DNA from: Lineus longissimus
Taxonomy: Eukaryota > Nemertea > Pilidiophora > Heteronemertea > Lineidae
Length of the DNA: 60,000 nt
NCBI RefSeq assembly: GCF_910592395.1
Contig: NC_088308.1
Location: 7,829,001-7,889,000, forward strand
Direction of reading: 5' to 3'
A program made the position numbers and the translations under genes. The notes below the pieces were generated by a model, which ran no database searches, was not told where the DNA came from, and saw nothing but the letters and a program-made list of their open reading frames with translations. Shown here piece by piece: positions 43,062 to 55,743 of this stretch. Numbering within the stretch: the first letter of the stretch is position 1; each line of letters begins with the position of its first letter.

Positions 43062-43866
43062 TGCAATTAGAGTGAGAAACTTGTTTTCTTCTGTTTGTCA
43101 TTTGTCACAAAATCTAGAAATGTTCTTCCTACTTTTTCAATTGTGGCACAGGTTTAAAGTCCACAAAGTAGTACAGGCCAAACATGGAAGGGGACGTAAA
43201 GGCGTCTGAAAGTGAACCTGTTTCATCAGAATCTTAGCATTGCTCAGCTTGTTCTGTTGTCGAATGTAAACAATCAAGTACTTATGCTTTCCTTTGAGTG
43301 CAGAATGGGGCCAATAAAGCCTTGTGCCCTGACCCTAAGCATTGAAGGCTTGATTTCAACTGTCTGCAGGGCAATCAGGGACTCAGCATAGAATTGAGCC
43401 CCAAATACATTTCCTCTGCATTGCTAGATAGTGCCTAGAGGCTGACTAGCAGACGACGCAATCGGGACTCGGCCTCCGGTTCAGATCAGACTTTGTCTTG
43501 CCCTTTCTGACATATCCGTTATTTGGTACAATCATTCAAATCTTTATTACAAGACTTTCAAGTCAGGCTCTCTAGAACCATATACCATCATCCGTCAGAA
43601 AACAATAGGACATGACACTATTTCCAGGGAGACATTTTCCACTTCTACACCGGCAGAGATGGAATAGTACACGTGCATTTGTTTACAAGAAACTCGTTTT
43701 CGTGCCGGGTACACCGCCGTAGTAGCCTGTAGTACATTTTGTACACAAATGTACAGATATGTACACAAAGCAAAAACAGATTTTGGTTTTCCTGTCAGAT
43801 TTTTTTGTTTTTTCCCTAAATTAATGGTACTGATTGGGTTTTCTGTTAATCTAACTTACCCTTAAG
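43062..43866. other. Intergenic region and CHMP6 upstream flank
   Basis: No gene seen. A second AATAAA occurs at about 43313. The CHMP6 promoter and 5'UTR must lie here, but no core-promoter element is clear. Confidence 0.5.
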
Positions 43867-46811
43867 ATGGGAGCATTGTTTGGAAAGCCTAAGAAAAAGG
43901 AAGGAGGCATTACAGACCAGGACAGAGCTGTTTTGGTAAGAAACTGGTGAACTGAAATTAAAGTCTGATAAGGAAATTTGGAAAAACAGTCAAAATTGGA
44001 AACTGTCATAAAGGCAATTGCCCAGATCTGTGCTGTGATAACAGAATGATGACGAGAAATCTGCAGTGAGTGACGGCCAAGATACTTTGGTCCACTCCAG
44101 CCACGCCCTGCCCCACAGGCAGGTGCAGTGCCACACCCCACAAATTCAGTTCTCCAATTTGAGCACCCAGACAAAAAGTAAGCACCCGGACAGATTAGTG
44201 GAGTTGGTAATCGGAGCACCCAGGCAGATTTTTCCTGCCAACCAGGAAAAACTTTAAGTCAAAACTAAACTGAAGTCTCGAAGTCAAATGTGTCAAAATA
44301 TGGCTGCAGCACCTGGCCAAATAAATATGCAGCACTTGGAGAAAACTGGTGTAGAGAGGCAGCATACTTCAAGCTTGTAGCGGATGCATAAAACTGTCAA
44401 CTGAGATTCCTTGTAATGCAGATGGTAACCTGTGCAGTGGCGGATCCAGAAATTTGGAAGGGTAGATCTCCTGTGATTGTAGCCACTGCATCCCATGGCC
44501 TTGTTATTTTACTTATTTCTCTTCAGCAACTGAAACAACAAAGGGACAAGTTGAAACAATACCAAAAGAAGATCACAGTTCAGCTAGAAAAGGATAGATG
44601 TACTGCCAAGCAATTGTTGCATGATGGCAAGAAAGAGTGAGTAGTGAAGATTGGCAGAATACATGGTTTGGGGAATTTGATTTAGATTCTTTGGATGCCA
44701 AGAGATGTGGGGAGCACAAAACTTCAGGTTGACTGTTCAGCCGGGGGAGACTGGCTTCCCTGGCCTTGGTTGGCAACCAGTCTAGGAGAAGGAAAATCAG
44801 ATATAAATAATGATTTAATTATGATTTCTATAAGTCAAAAATTAGTCCTTTGAGGACAGAGTCACAACCAGTATGCAGGGATAGGTTCACTCTAAAAGGG
44901 TCACTAATTTCAACGTCTACTGTAAATGCTTGGTTTTTGATAATATCAAACTCCTGGCATGACTGGTCAGGGAGTCCTTTTGTCAATAGGTACAAATTGG
45001 AAACCTACTTTGTGAAACTGAAGTACGAGATATGCAGATGGTGATCCTATGGTATATCCTATTATTAGTGGCTTTTCTCTTGGCCTCAGGCCTTATGTAT
45101 GAAAACTAAGTAGCATGAACTGTAACATGTTCTCATTTTTTCCCCTTGAAGTTTATTACTTTTGAAAATCTTTCTCTGCAGCAAAGCAAAAGCCTTACTC
45201 AGAAAGAAGAAATATCAAGAAAGTTTACTAACAAAGACAGATGCTCAGTTAGAGAATATAGGCAATCTGGTAAGTTTGATTGATGCACCAGGCAATTGTA
45301 CAGCTGTGGAATAACATGCAAACATATGGTCACAGAAAAAGCTGGAGCGTTTTGGGAGAACCCCAAAAGACAAGGCAACTTGTCCCTCAACTTTGCTTTG
45401 GACAGGCTAGCCGTGAAATTCTAGTGATTCAATTACTATTTATCTTATCTACGTGTACTTATACTTTTAGGTTCAAGAGATTGAGTTTGCTCAGGTTGAG
45501 CTTCAGGTTGTGGAGGGATTGAAGTCTGGTAATGAGGCTCTCAAGAAAATGCACCAGGTTAGTGGCAAGTTCATAGAGGAAATCATGTTTGTAGTGCCTT
45601 TCAGACCAATAGCAACTTCCGGTATCCCTTCCTGAGCGATGGAGCATGAGACCTTCTCCTGTCTTCATGCATAACTTTACTATGATTCATCTTTTCAGTT
45701 GATATCATTTTGGCCCATGGTTGTTTTGGCCAAAACAACCGGTAACGATTCCTAAGTATTGGGGCGAGGCTCCTTGTCTTGTCTTTGTTTATTACTTAAC
45801 GATTTATGCTTAACGATTCGTTTTTTCAGTTGATGTCATTAGAAGATGTTGAGAAGATCATGGATGATACACAAGAAGCCGTGGAATATCAACGTGAGAT
45901 TGACGATTTATTGTCAGGTGGATTAACGCAAGAAGATGAAGACGATGTCCTCGCTGAACTGGACGACTTAGTCAAAGTAAGTCTAGCGGATCTCAAGGCT
46001 GCATATTTTTAATTCTTTGACGAGGCAAACTGAGATTTTCGAGATTTAGAAACTGTGGCAAGGTCGGTTGCTTCCTCATCACGTCTGTTGACTAGATCCC
46101 GGAGTATGTCAAATCAATCTTACACAGACTGCCACCTTGAGACTGTCACTATCTCAAGACAACAAAGATGTGTTGTACACAAGTGCCTTATAGCAGCAGC
46201 TGCTTAATTTGCCTATTTTTCACACTGTCCTAACACTTCTGTAAATCTTTGTATGTGGTGGTTTCAAAATGTGGTCCCTGAATACCAAAATAATTCTTTC
46301 TTTCGCAGCAATCCTTACCAGATGTCCCAACTGGAGAGCTCGATGTGGATGAGGAACTTGAGCTACCAGATGTGCCTGGTGAGTCAATTGTTTGCCTGTC
46401 ACAGTCGAAACATTTGATTTGGAGAAGACCATGATAGTCATGTGGTTAACACTGCTGCCTATCCTGCCAATGAGCACAAAGTTCGAGTCCTGGTTGAGAA
46501 CCTGGAAATTTCCGGTGGGGATTTAAGGAACTAAAAGTCCTGGCTCTTCACTACCAGAGCATGCAAGAGAACCAAAAATAAAGAGAGGCTGTCTGTTGAG
46601 ACTAAAAGCTGTGGTAACTTGTACCTGAGTGTCTATAGCAGGGCAAGTAGAATATCCCTTAAAGAGGTGAAAGTGTAACTTGTACTGGACATGAGTTGAA
46701 ATAATTACGGTGAAGGCCAAATTACCGGTATCGTTTCAATTGAATTTGTTTTCTTCAGGAGAGAGACCACGGGAGAAGACGAGAAAGAAAGAGGCCCTGG
46801 CAGCATCCTAG
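43867..46811 (+). CDS. CHMP6: CHMP6 homologue, ESCRT-III nucleator (complete)
   Basis: Seven exons: 43867-43935 (ATG), 44527-44636, 45182-45269, 45471-45557, 45830-45976, 46309-46378, 46759-46811 (stop TAG). Total 624 nt, 207 residues (human about 201). The protein opens MGALFGKPKKK, an N-myristoylation-type start like vertebrate CHMP6. The Snf7 helices follow (LKQQRDKLKQYQKKI; KAKALLRKKKYQ; GNEALKKMHQ; TQEAVEYQREIDDLL). The acidic tail has two LPDVP motifs in the position of the VPS4-binding MIM2 element. CHMP6 (yeast Vps20) bridges ESCRT-II to CHMP4 on endosomes, starting filament assembly for multivesicular-body formation. Confidence 0.97.
46427..46560 (+). mobile_element. Probable tRNA-derived SINE fragment
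   Basis: TAGTCATGTGGTTAACAC resembles a diverged box A, and AGTTCGAGTCC about 45 nt downstream is a good box B. Located in the last intron of CHMP6 on its sense strand. No poly(A) tail or target duplication was identified. Confidence 0.5.
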
Positions 46812-47418
46812 TTTGCGGTGATAATGAGAGTACATATACTTGTAGCTACATCATGTCACAACTGCAATACAGCTCCTTAAGGACTGATGGCAACATGAAT
46901 TTCTTTAGTAACAAAATGTAAGACAAATGCAAGAAAAGTGTAAGAGAAATGTAAGATGTAACACATTTAAGAGATCACATGCATTTTGTAGGCTGTACAA
47001 AACTATAGCACATGCACATTATATTAGTACAGCTAAAATCAGACAAAGCACGACCAAGAACAAACCATTTGAAATGAAAAACTAACAAATTTCCCAGTGA
47101 TTTTAGGCTTGTTTTGCATGCAGTGTCATTTTTTGTGAAATGGAACGTGGAGTATCTTTGTAATAGGTTTTATTTTGACGGGGTTCAGAATTATTAAAGT
47201 AGTGATGTGCAGCAACTAAGTTAGTTGTCATCACTGGGCATATCTTTTTGAATCCAGCTATTATAAGAATCAAGTAGAGTAATTTAGCTAATTTAGTACA
47301 TGTCATTTTTTTCTTTTTGGTGTACATTTCATCTGCTCCTTCTGTACGATACTTCTTGCACTAAATCCTTGCACTATCACTTATAAATGCTTTATAACTC
47401 TGTAAAAATACAATATTT

Positions 47419-47430
47419 AATAAAAATAAA
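47419..47430 (+). terminator. Polyadenylation signals of CHMP6
   Basis: Two consecutive AATAAA hexamers about 610 nt after the CHMP6 stop, in an A/T-rich stretch. They imply a 3'UTR of about 630 nt. Confidence 0.6.
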
Positions 47431-47613
47431 ACACAAATCTTCGCAATCAATTAGTTGTATTTCCCTACCTTTCATACCACAAAATATAATTTTGTGGTGT
47501 GAAAAGGCTTCTTTTAGTTCTTGGTCTGTGAGTAGATGGCAGCATGGATTACCATTAAAAGGACTCCCAATTAAAAATTGGAACTAAAGCACTGAGTACA
47601 AAAACAGAACAAA

Positions 47614-47799
47614 TGTGACCCGTCACAGCAAAACCAGGCGCTTGTCGCACAGAAGAAGAGCCTAAATGACACCAGAAGATAATGGAAGAAATTGATGTGC
47701 TCATATTTCACAAAAGGCAGACAATAGAGAAATGAACAGTCCGTCTCAACCTGCCAAGCTCGGAGTGACATGCGCCTGGTTTTGCTGTGATGGGTCACA
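47614..47799. mobile_element. MITE with TGTGACCCGTCACAGCAAAA ends, copy 2
   Basis: 186 bp, same 28-bp inverted ends as 42193-42382, one substitution in the right end (TGATGGGTCACA) and lacking the 4-bp ACAG. It lies about 190 bp beyond the CHMP6 polyadenylation signals. Confidence 0.92.
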
Positions 47800-49657
47800 A
47801 ATCATCTTTTGATAGTTTTCAAAATACAAAGAAAAAAATTAATTCTTACAGAAAGCTACAATTTGACATACAGTGTTAGTTCAATATTTCCCAGAGAAAC
47901 AGCAGACAAAATCTGGACTTGTGCAGTTTTTAATTATAAAGCTCGATATGGAGTGTCGCAACTCGGTAATCCAGGCCGCACAAAATATTTTGTTCCTCCG
48001 CATCTGTTGGGTTTATATCGGATACTACACAGGATGATACAGAAATAATGCCCCCGTCTCTTACGCCAGGAATCTGGAATTCATTAGGCTGTCCTCACCA
48101 GTTTATCACCTCTTTTAGAGACTAGCTTCCAGACCATCTCAAAATTTCGCAAATGTAAAAAAGGGGAAACATTTGTTTTTAGGATGGGGTTACAGATGTC
48201 CTGTCAGATTGGGTCATATATGGTATCAAATTGAGGCAAAACATTTATTATTATCTGTTTGAACTCTTCTGGGGACTCCATTGGCAGAAAGTTGTCCATA
48301 TGCACCAAATATTTGCCTACCCGCTTATTCCATCCAGGGAATGTTAAGTTGATCTCTAATTCAAGTTTTTTTTGTCCTTGTTATGTTGCAACATCATGGA
48401 GCATGTGGCCCATCATGCCATACTGGTTATGCAGTCAAGTGCTACTCCACATCCAGCACTTGGGTATCATTTCCCTATAATTGCATGGTTTAAATTATAC
48501 AGATGATCAAATCTGATAGGGGTAAGGGATTTGACGGTAAACTACTCCTGAAATACCTAATAATAATTTCCTAACTTCTTAATCAGCCGGGGTTTTTCTT
48601 GACTCGCATGTTCCTCCTGGTGTGTACTAAAAATCTGTTAATTTAAGTTCTTGTGACTGTTTGTAAAAAATGACCAGTCTCATCATAATCTATATTAATC
48701 AAGGCAGAATTCGGGTAGAATCGTCCCCACTATGAACATTTCTGCTTGTTAGGTTCATTCAAAGGGCACCAATTCAATCAAAAATTCATACTTTATAACT
48801 CCAATAAATTAACCTCGGCCAGAAAAATCCATCTTGACCCCCAATGTATTGACATTGCTATAAAGCTTTACAGAGGACACGCGTCTAATTCAGAGATAAC
48901 GGAGGCAATCTAACCGCTGAAAGGTCAGTATGGTGAAATCAGGTCACCTAATTAAGAACTACATTGTTTCAAGCTGTTCTTAATATTGACGAGGCTCTAC
49001 ATACATACATAAGAATGAACTTTGTGCATATTCAATCTTGCTTTCAAATTGTTATTTTTTCAAATAGTTATTTTTTCAAGACCTGAATTTTCCCAATTGA
49101 TCTCATGGAAAATAGGCCAAGTCGTTCTAGACCATATCAATTCGGTGTTCACAATGGACCTTCAATTGTCTGATGATAATGAACTCGACCTATACGTATG
49201 CACTTTAAGTGTTGAATAAATTGCCCCAAAACTTGTGTCGCGACACAATAGTGCTGTTTTCAATTTCTTTCGTTTGAGGACACTGATTGTGACTTCACTA
49301 TCAGAATGCCACAAGAGGACCTTGCCAAACAAGTACTATTACATTTTCACAGCCCGAGAAAATGGACTGTCTCATTTCCTATTTAAATGTCCGGCACAGA
49401 TCAGTTGGCTAGGTTCAGCCTGATGAACATGTGGAGAATATGGCCCGCAATAGGATTCCATTCGGAAATTTGTGTACAACTTCATGATGCATCAATTGCC
49501 TCGATATCCACCAAGGCCTAGGAAGGGCATTGTAATGCTTGTATGTAAGCACTTTCAGGACAGCATTTGTTGGTCCCAAGTGTCCTTAATCAAGGCGATC
49601 TACCGACTTTCAATTATGCCACGGCGCATGGCAACTCTTATTGGTATGATGGTTATA

Positions 49658-49817
49658 CAGTAGAACCTCTCTATTAAGGACACCCTCGGGACTGACAAGT
49701 GCTGTCCTTAATAGAGAGGTGTCCTGATTAGAGTGGTCAAATTGAATGAAAACAACCAATTTGGGACCAAACCAAGTATCCTTAATAGAGAGGTGTCCGG
49801 TAAGGGAGGTTCTACTG
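49658..49817. mobile_element. TA-type palindromic MITE
   Basis: 160 bp with CAGTAGAACCTCTC and GAGGTTCTACTG ends, TA on both sides. Orientation is opposite to the copy at 33351, judging by the internal order of blocks. Confidence 0.88.
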
Positions 49818-50112
49818 TACATGTAAAACCAAACAGCATGTTAATCAATACCATGCTGGGCCCAACCAACCAGGACTAGTCTGTTGGTAGTTGGTGGCCC
49901 AGTCATGGTCAAATGCCATCTGTCACTGCTCCAAGTTCCTGTGTGGGCAGCTGAACTATAATCGCCAAAAAGTGTACACAACTGTCACATATTAGAACAT
50001 ATGAGACTAAGACATGTAATCATGTATTTCTGCACTAAACAGTTTTGACCAATTCTGGCCAATATACTGGACGAACATGTGAATGGCAATGGAAGACGGA
50101 GATTTCCAACTA

Positions 50113-50300
50113 GTAGTGGTACCTCCCTTAGCAGACACATCTGCTCGTAGGACACCCGCTTTATTCAGGCCACTTTGTAAGCAAGACAACCGCCCTATTT
50201 CTCGTGCCTCAGTAATGATAGTTTTCTGAGAAGCACCTTAAAAATGACCTAGGTCAATTGTAGAGGGGTTGTCAAGCATACAAGATTCAGGGCCCCACTG
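50113..50300. mobile_element. Decayed TA-type MITE
   Basis: Begins TAGTGGTACCTCCCTTAG, ends GGGCCCCACTG, and keeps GACACATCTGC and AGGACACCCGC blocks. Strongly diverged from the other copies. Confidence 0.6.
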
Positions 50301-52251
50301 CACACATGCTGAGTGTAGAGACACTTGCAGGGTAGCCATATCTTGCTACACAACATCAGTACGACTGGACGAATTTTTTATCAACAAAGATTAAACAGCA
50401 GTTTTGTATGACACATTTACCTTTTAATTCTCTCATCAGATACATTATGATATGAATCCCAAACATACATGGTACCTATTGTTACAATAATGCAATGACC
50501 TGCTTTTAAAGTTATATTGTAATGATAGTTAATAAGTATGCCAAACTGAAATACTACAAGGTCGGATCATGCAATCAGAGGAATAACCACTGACTTTTGC
50601 CGACACTTTTAAACGAAAAATGCTGTGTTCATCATGGGCATATGTGTAAAATTAAGAGCATATGCCATAGTTACGGGTACTCAAGAAAAGAAAACAACCT
50701 AGGAATTTGCTATTACTATTTTCCTATCGAGCTGGAAAAAAGCCCCATGAAGTACATTAATTTGAGTACACGTATTTAAAAAAAACCATAACATAGTACA
50801 CATGGTACAAGCGTTATATTGTTAAGTGGTTGAAATATCATCTTTGATTTGTGAATGATAAAACGTGGGACAACTTATCGATCAGGCCTCACAGATTTAT
50901 TATATGAAGGTATTTTGCAACATATCCAATATTAAGTCCAGTATTCCTATATTCAATGTTCCATCGGCTGATTACATGGAATATAGGAATTTTCCACAGG
51001 TTTCCTTCAACCCCCTAGATAGTGTCCATGCAATATTATATTCACACTTTGAATGATGCATCTTGTAATTATAGGAACATCGATGATGTGTCCCATGGAC
51101 ATAGTGCTGGCATCCAGCCAAATTGGCGCCTAGTGAAAACGCTGTTTTTTATTTTTTCACGTCTGGCTCGAATGGCTGACAGATTTGCACAGAGCCCGGC
51201 CTTAATAAATGTAAAGGTTTAAAAATATAAGTACGACATGGCCTGATTGAGGTTAAATAGCATCCAGGCTGCAGCACTCACAAGGGATTGCATATAAAAG
51301 AGACGATGCGACAATTTGAATATTCATGCCGTTAGAGCAACCAGTTTTAATTAGGGGAAGCATCTATTTTAGTTGCAACCATTTTATTAGAACTGAAAAC
51401 TCCTTTTGGTATGGTATCTTGAGATCAATATGAAAAAATTGTTGAATAATGTAGAGTTCTGTAGGGGACTCTGCATCCATTTTTCGAGTTTTTACATACA
51501 AAATTGCAGAAATTTGGTGAATTTTAGGACCCAATTTACTGTGGTGATGACCTGTATCACTTCTTGTTTTTGAATAGCCCAGAAAAAACGGAAAAACATA
51601 TCAAAACCTCAGACCCCAATGACAGACCTTTAAGTTTAAGCCCAGGAGTATGGTTTATGATTAACATCTTACAGAAAACGTGTTGAAAACCAAATGGTCA
51701 GGTGACACCTTGGCATAAAAGCATAATACACATTTAAACTTAATGAGTTCCCTCATTATTATTATTGCTGAGCACTCTATCAGCCCTGATTATGCCCCAA
51801 ATTTTCACACAAATTAACTAGCCAAGACCATTAATGAAGATATTACTTGCCACTGCAAACCACATGAGAGTCCTTGCGATACAATGAATCATGCATCACG
51901 CTTCCTAGAATAACCGATAGCAATGATAATTTGAGTCCGGCGCTCACCATGAATTTTTCCCACTGCAAGTGAAAATGAATCAATACCAACCAACAAGAAT
52001 TAGACTATGTATGCAGTGTGGGAAGAAGCTCAATAAGGGTGGTGTGGTGGCTTTAACCTTCTTGGAATGAGGAGTAACAGGAATTATTGACCAGCCGGCA
52101 AGCACAAATGAAGCACGGAGCACTAAAAGCTCAAACGAAGACTCACTTTGATCATTTTGTTCCACTGAAGAAGTGTAGGCAATGTTTTGATATGATATAC
52201 ACAGGCAAAAGTTTCCGTCAAATAATCTATCATCATCAATTCTACCATAGA

Positions 52252-52300
52252 CCATCAATGATTCTATGATGGAGAATTGCCATCATAGAATCATTGATGG
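52252..52300. repeat. Perfect 21-bp-arm hairpin
   Basis: CCATCAATGATTCTATGATG plus G is followed, after the seven-base spacer AGAATTG, by its exact reverse complement. It sits 12 bp outside the left end of the 837-bp TA-type element. Confidence 0.92.
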
Positions 52301-52312
52301 AAACTCATAGTA

Positions 52313-53149
52313 CAGTACAACCTCTCTAATGCGGACACCCATGGGACTGGGCGTTGGTGTCCGTAATGTAGAGGAGTCCTTTATAGGGAGGTTATGCCAT
52401 TATTGTCCAAAAGGTGTAGTCACGTTTATGAACACGGGAGTCGTGAAGCCTGCATATTCCATACTCCATTTAGTTTGTCAAAAAAATGGATTAATGTGTA
52501 TGAACATGGGGGTCATGAAGCTTACATATTACATATTCCATTTAGTTGTATAAATATTAACTACTTCAAATAATTTGATGCCATTTATATGCAAACTTGG
52601 CATTTCTAGTGGAGGTAATATTAATTTGCCAACATTGATATATGCAGGTTGTGTTCGCACGCTACATATTACATAGACAGCGTACATCATTATAGTAATA
52701 CTTGTTATTAGAGCACAAGGGGACAAACAACTCAATGGACTGCAATTAATGTTACAGCTTGGCAATGTGATGCATAGTGAAGATAATTAAACAATACATT
52801 CTGTTTTAATTAGGAGAGCAACAGACATTAAATTCACTCCACCATGTAATTAACTGAACTTAGTGTCTAATTATGTTCATCAATTACGCAAACTTCACAC
52901 CTATTAAGTCTAATCGACTACCTACGTGAACACGGGAAGTCATTGTTTTTGTCTACTGTCTGTAATTGCGTGGTGATTGGGCCAAAAAGTCACCATGGCC
53001 GTGTCCGCAATTCGGAGTAGAGAGGGGTCTGCCCTACCGAGGTTTTGGTTAAAGCAAATGACTTAGAAAAAAAATCGGGACTGGACGAACATGTCCGTAA
53101 TGCGGAGGTGTCCGCCTGGCAGAGGTGTCCGCAAGGGGAGGTTCTACTG
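52313..53149. mobile_element. Long (837-bp) member of the TA-type CAGTAGAACC family
   Basis: Opens CAGTACAACCTCTCTAATGC and closes GGGGAGGTTCTACTG, TA on both sides. Subterminal repeats (GTCCGTAATG, GCGGACACC, GAGGTGTCCGC) match the short copies in style but use GCGGAC in place of ATTAAGGAC, so it is a separate subfamily. The interior has no transposase frame. It may approximate an internally deleted version of the autonomous source. Confidence 0.7.
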
Positions 53150-54929
53150 TACATGTATCCACCATAGGCCCATCATTGATTTTATGATAGAATTCATAAC
53201 AAAATATTAGAACTGGTGAACCATTATTCTTTTTTTCCAGAATTCTGAAGACTGATACCCAAGTAGGTGTACTTTGCTGCTTACGAACATTTTCATTTCA
53301 CCGTCATTGGATTTATGATGAAATTCCAATCAATGAATAGGCAGTATATATAGAATCTCGGAGGGTCCATCATCAACAAATCTATCAAGTGATCCCAGTG
53401 TAAACTGTGGTTCGTGATCTAATCATAATTGATCCTAACGTGGGTCCATAAAAGATTTTATGATGGAAACTTTTGCCTATGTACATGTACACAGTTTATT
53501 ATAAACGAATGAACTTCCTCGATGTCAAACCCGCATCTATCAAGGAGCCACAGTGGAGGAGTAGCTGGGTCTCTGAGTACCCCCCATACATGTGGTAGTA
53601 TTTCATAGTCTAACATTAGTGAAATTTTGCATCGCTCATGAATTACGATTTAAAGAGACGAAATCTTTGTCCTGGTACATGTACCTGTACATTCAGAAAG
53701 AATTTGTAATGCTTTTAAATCGAAGATCGTCACCACTGTGGAATCCCTTTTACAACTGAAGAGAATGATACTATGATAACTACCGGTATGCTGTTTGTTA
53801 AGAATTTGAAATTTTGTTGCTGAATTTGAACATTTCCAATTTCATTTTCTATTTTCCTGACCCACAATTCAATACAAACGGCACATTCGTTTAAACATTA
53901 AACATAAACATTAACAACAGCAAATCAATCGAACAACATAAGAGTATGCTCCAAAACTGCACCAATTGATACAAATATTTTTGCATCTATACTAAACGGA
54001 GACACCATTAATAATGTACAATTTATAAAACACATTACGGAAATAACGGGATTCATTATTTACACTACAAGTAATGTAATTGAAATGAAAAATCTGATTA
54101 GATTTACCTTAAAACTAGGTATAATTACAAAATGGATTAATACATAAACACTACCAGTGTACAAATAATACAGGACGTTCCGACGAAATGCGCATGTTCA
54201 TCATATTGACAGGATCTTAGGTTGACTCTGGGCAGACTGCTCCCTTCTCCTGCTCTGTGTTTGAGCCTACATGACCGGGATGTTCGACCAAGAACAAGAC
54301 TGGAATTACCTCTTGAGGTTTTCTTTTCTTTCAAGGTATTCATTTACGGATTAGTTCTGGCTCTGGCAATTCTAATCTATCTCCCTGAGTCCCCAAAACC
54401 TACATGACCTAGGGTTTATATACCCATTTTCATGACTCAGGTGGACTTTGTTGCCCAATAGTTTCCTTGACCCCTTCGTTACTTTCAGGTTACGGTGCCG
54501 AAAAACGTGACCCCCTTACTCATCTTATAGTCATACATTTCAAGCCAACCAGACTTACTATCAATGTACCATATATCACAATTTACACAATAGATTAGCT
54601 CAAACAAGCTGGATTGATCACCGGTCAATGTTTGGCCGTGCTGGTCATCCATTGTTTCTCAAATTACTAAGTCATACCAATGTGGCCAAGGTCAGACTAT
54701 CACTCATTCATTCACAAAACTGAACCCACTGACCATTAACTCTTCCGAATTAATAACTGAAGTAACACTAAAACATATCATTAACTCAAATTCATAAGTA
54801 CATTACCCAATATGGTACCATACTCCAGTCTACAAATAACGCATGACATAACACATTGCATAAAAATAACATTCGGTAGAGGTGCGATTGCGAAGTGATT
54901 TCCTTGGGTTTGTTTCTTTAGTCACGAGG

Positions 54930-55315
54930 GATTCATCCTGAGGAAATCAAGGGTTAATGCACGCCTCTCTGGCCTTGCACACAAACCCCTTGGAACATTA
55001 TAGCTCATTGGCTAAAGTTCTAGTGCAAAAGCAGTTGCGCCCAATTAGAACGTCACCAGTATTTGATTTTCGGAATTTAATCAACGCTTGACCAATTATA
55101 TACAAACTTACATTTTCATCAGTTGTTATATCTTGCCAACGGAAAAGAAAGCACTGTCCTCTCCAAGGTGGTAGGTAGTTATAATCTCGGGATGCTGACA
55201 TAAAGGTGATGTAGGTCTGCACTTCAGCCGCTGAGGGGAAATGTCTCAGGGGGTTGTGCGCAGGGCCAGAGAAGCAAACATAAATCCCTGATTTCTTTCC
55301 TGAGGATGCAACAGA
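54930..55315. mobile_element. Inverted-repeat element (CATCCTGAGGAAATCAAGGG family)
   Basis: The left end has TCATCCTGAGGAAATCAAGG, then CTCTGGCCTTGCACACAAAC. The right end, reverse-complemented, reads GCATCCTCAGGAAAGAAATC, then CTCTGGCCCTGCGCACAACC. The imperfect inverted repeat is about 90 bp. A related fragment lies at 22035-22230. Confidence 0.6.
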
Positions 55316-55345
55316 TTATTGGCACTTCCCTCTTGTCTGTTGTCA

Positions 55346-55349
55346 CAGT

Positions 55350-55391
<42 letters not shown>

Positions 55392-55401
55392 TTTATTATT
55401 A
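55346..55401. repeat. (TTA)n microsatellite
   Basis: About 17 TTA units with two interruptions, ending at the left border of the TTAA element at 55399. Confidence 0.95.
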
Positions 55402-55741
55402 AAGGGAACTGGAACCGCCGAGCGATTTATTCAACTTTTCGACTTTCACCGCCCGAGAAAGTCAAACTTCCAACTTCCTATTCGAGTTCAGATTTGTAGC
55501 TCCGCCCCCAGTGCCCAAGCAAGCGCAGTTCAATTTGTTATTATTGAGAATCATGTGAGAATCACGTGAGTCATGCGAGCTTTCATTCATTAGTTTTCGT
55601 AGTAAATTCCATAGTAGTGACGTCACTCAATGATTGACAGCTAGGCGCCATGTTTCATTCATGCCTCGTTCTGATCACCCGATAGGCGCGAAATGAAAAC
55701 GAGGTCATACGAACTGGCTTGGCGGTTTCAGTTCCCTTTAA
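55399..55741. mobile_element. TTAA-flanked MITE with AAAGGGAACTGGAACCGCC ends
   Basis: 343 bp. TTAAAGGGAACTGGAACCGC at the left and its near-exact reverse complement (GCGGTTTCAGTTCCCTTTAA) at the right. TTAA borders and GGG start fit a piggyBac-type non-autonomous element (inference). Contains CACGTGAGTCATG and TGACGTCA sites. Confidence 0.85.
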
Positions 55742-55743
55742 AA

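Larger units (their letters stand above)
52204..53477. mobile_element. Composite element bounded by GGCAAAAGTTTCC inverted repeats
   Basis: GGCAAAAGTTTCC at 52204-52216 and GGAAACTTTTGCC at 53465-53477 are exact inverted copies. Related ATCATAGAATC and TTTTATGATGGAAAC motifs lie just inside both ends. The interior contains the TA-type element 52313-53149 and the palindrome at 52252-52300, so this looks like one transposon inserted into another. Confidence 0.6.

Noticed and set aside
44434-44470. CAGTGGCGGATCCAG resembling a hAT-type terminal sequence
   Set aside because: No partner inverted repeat or 8-bp duplication seen nearby.
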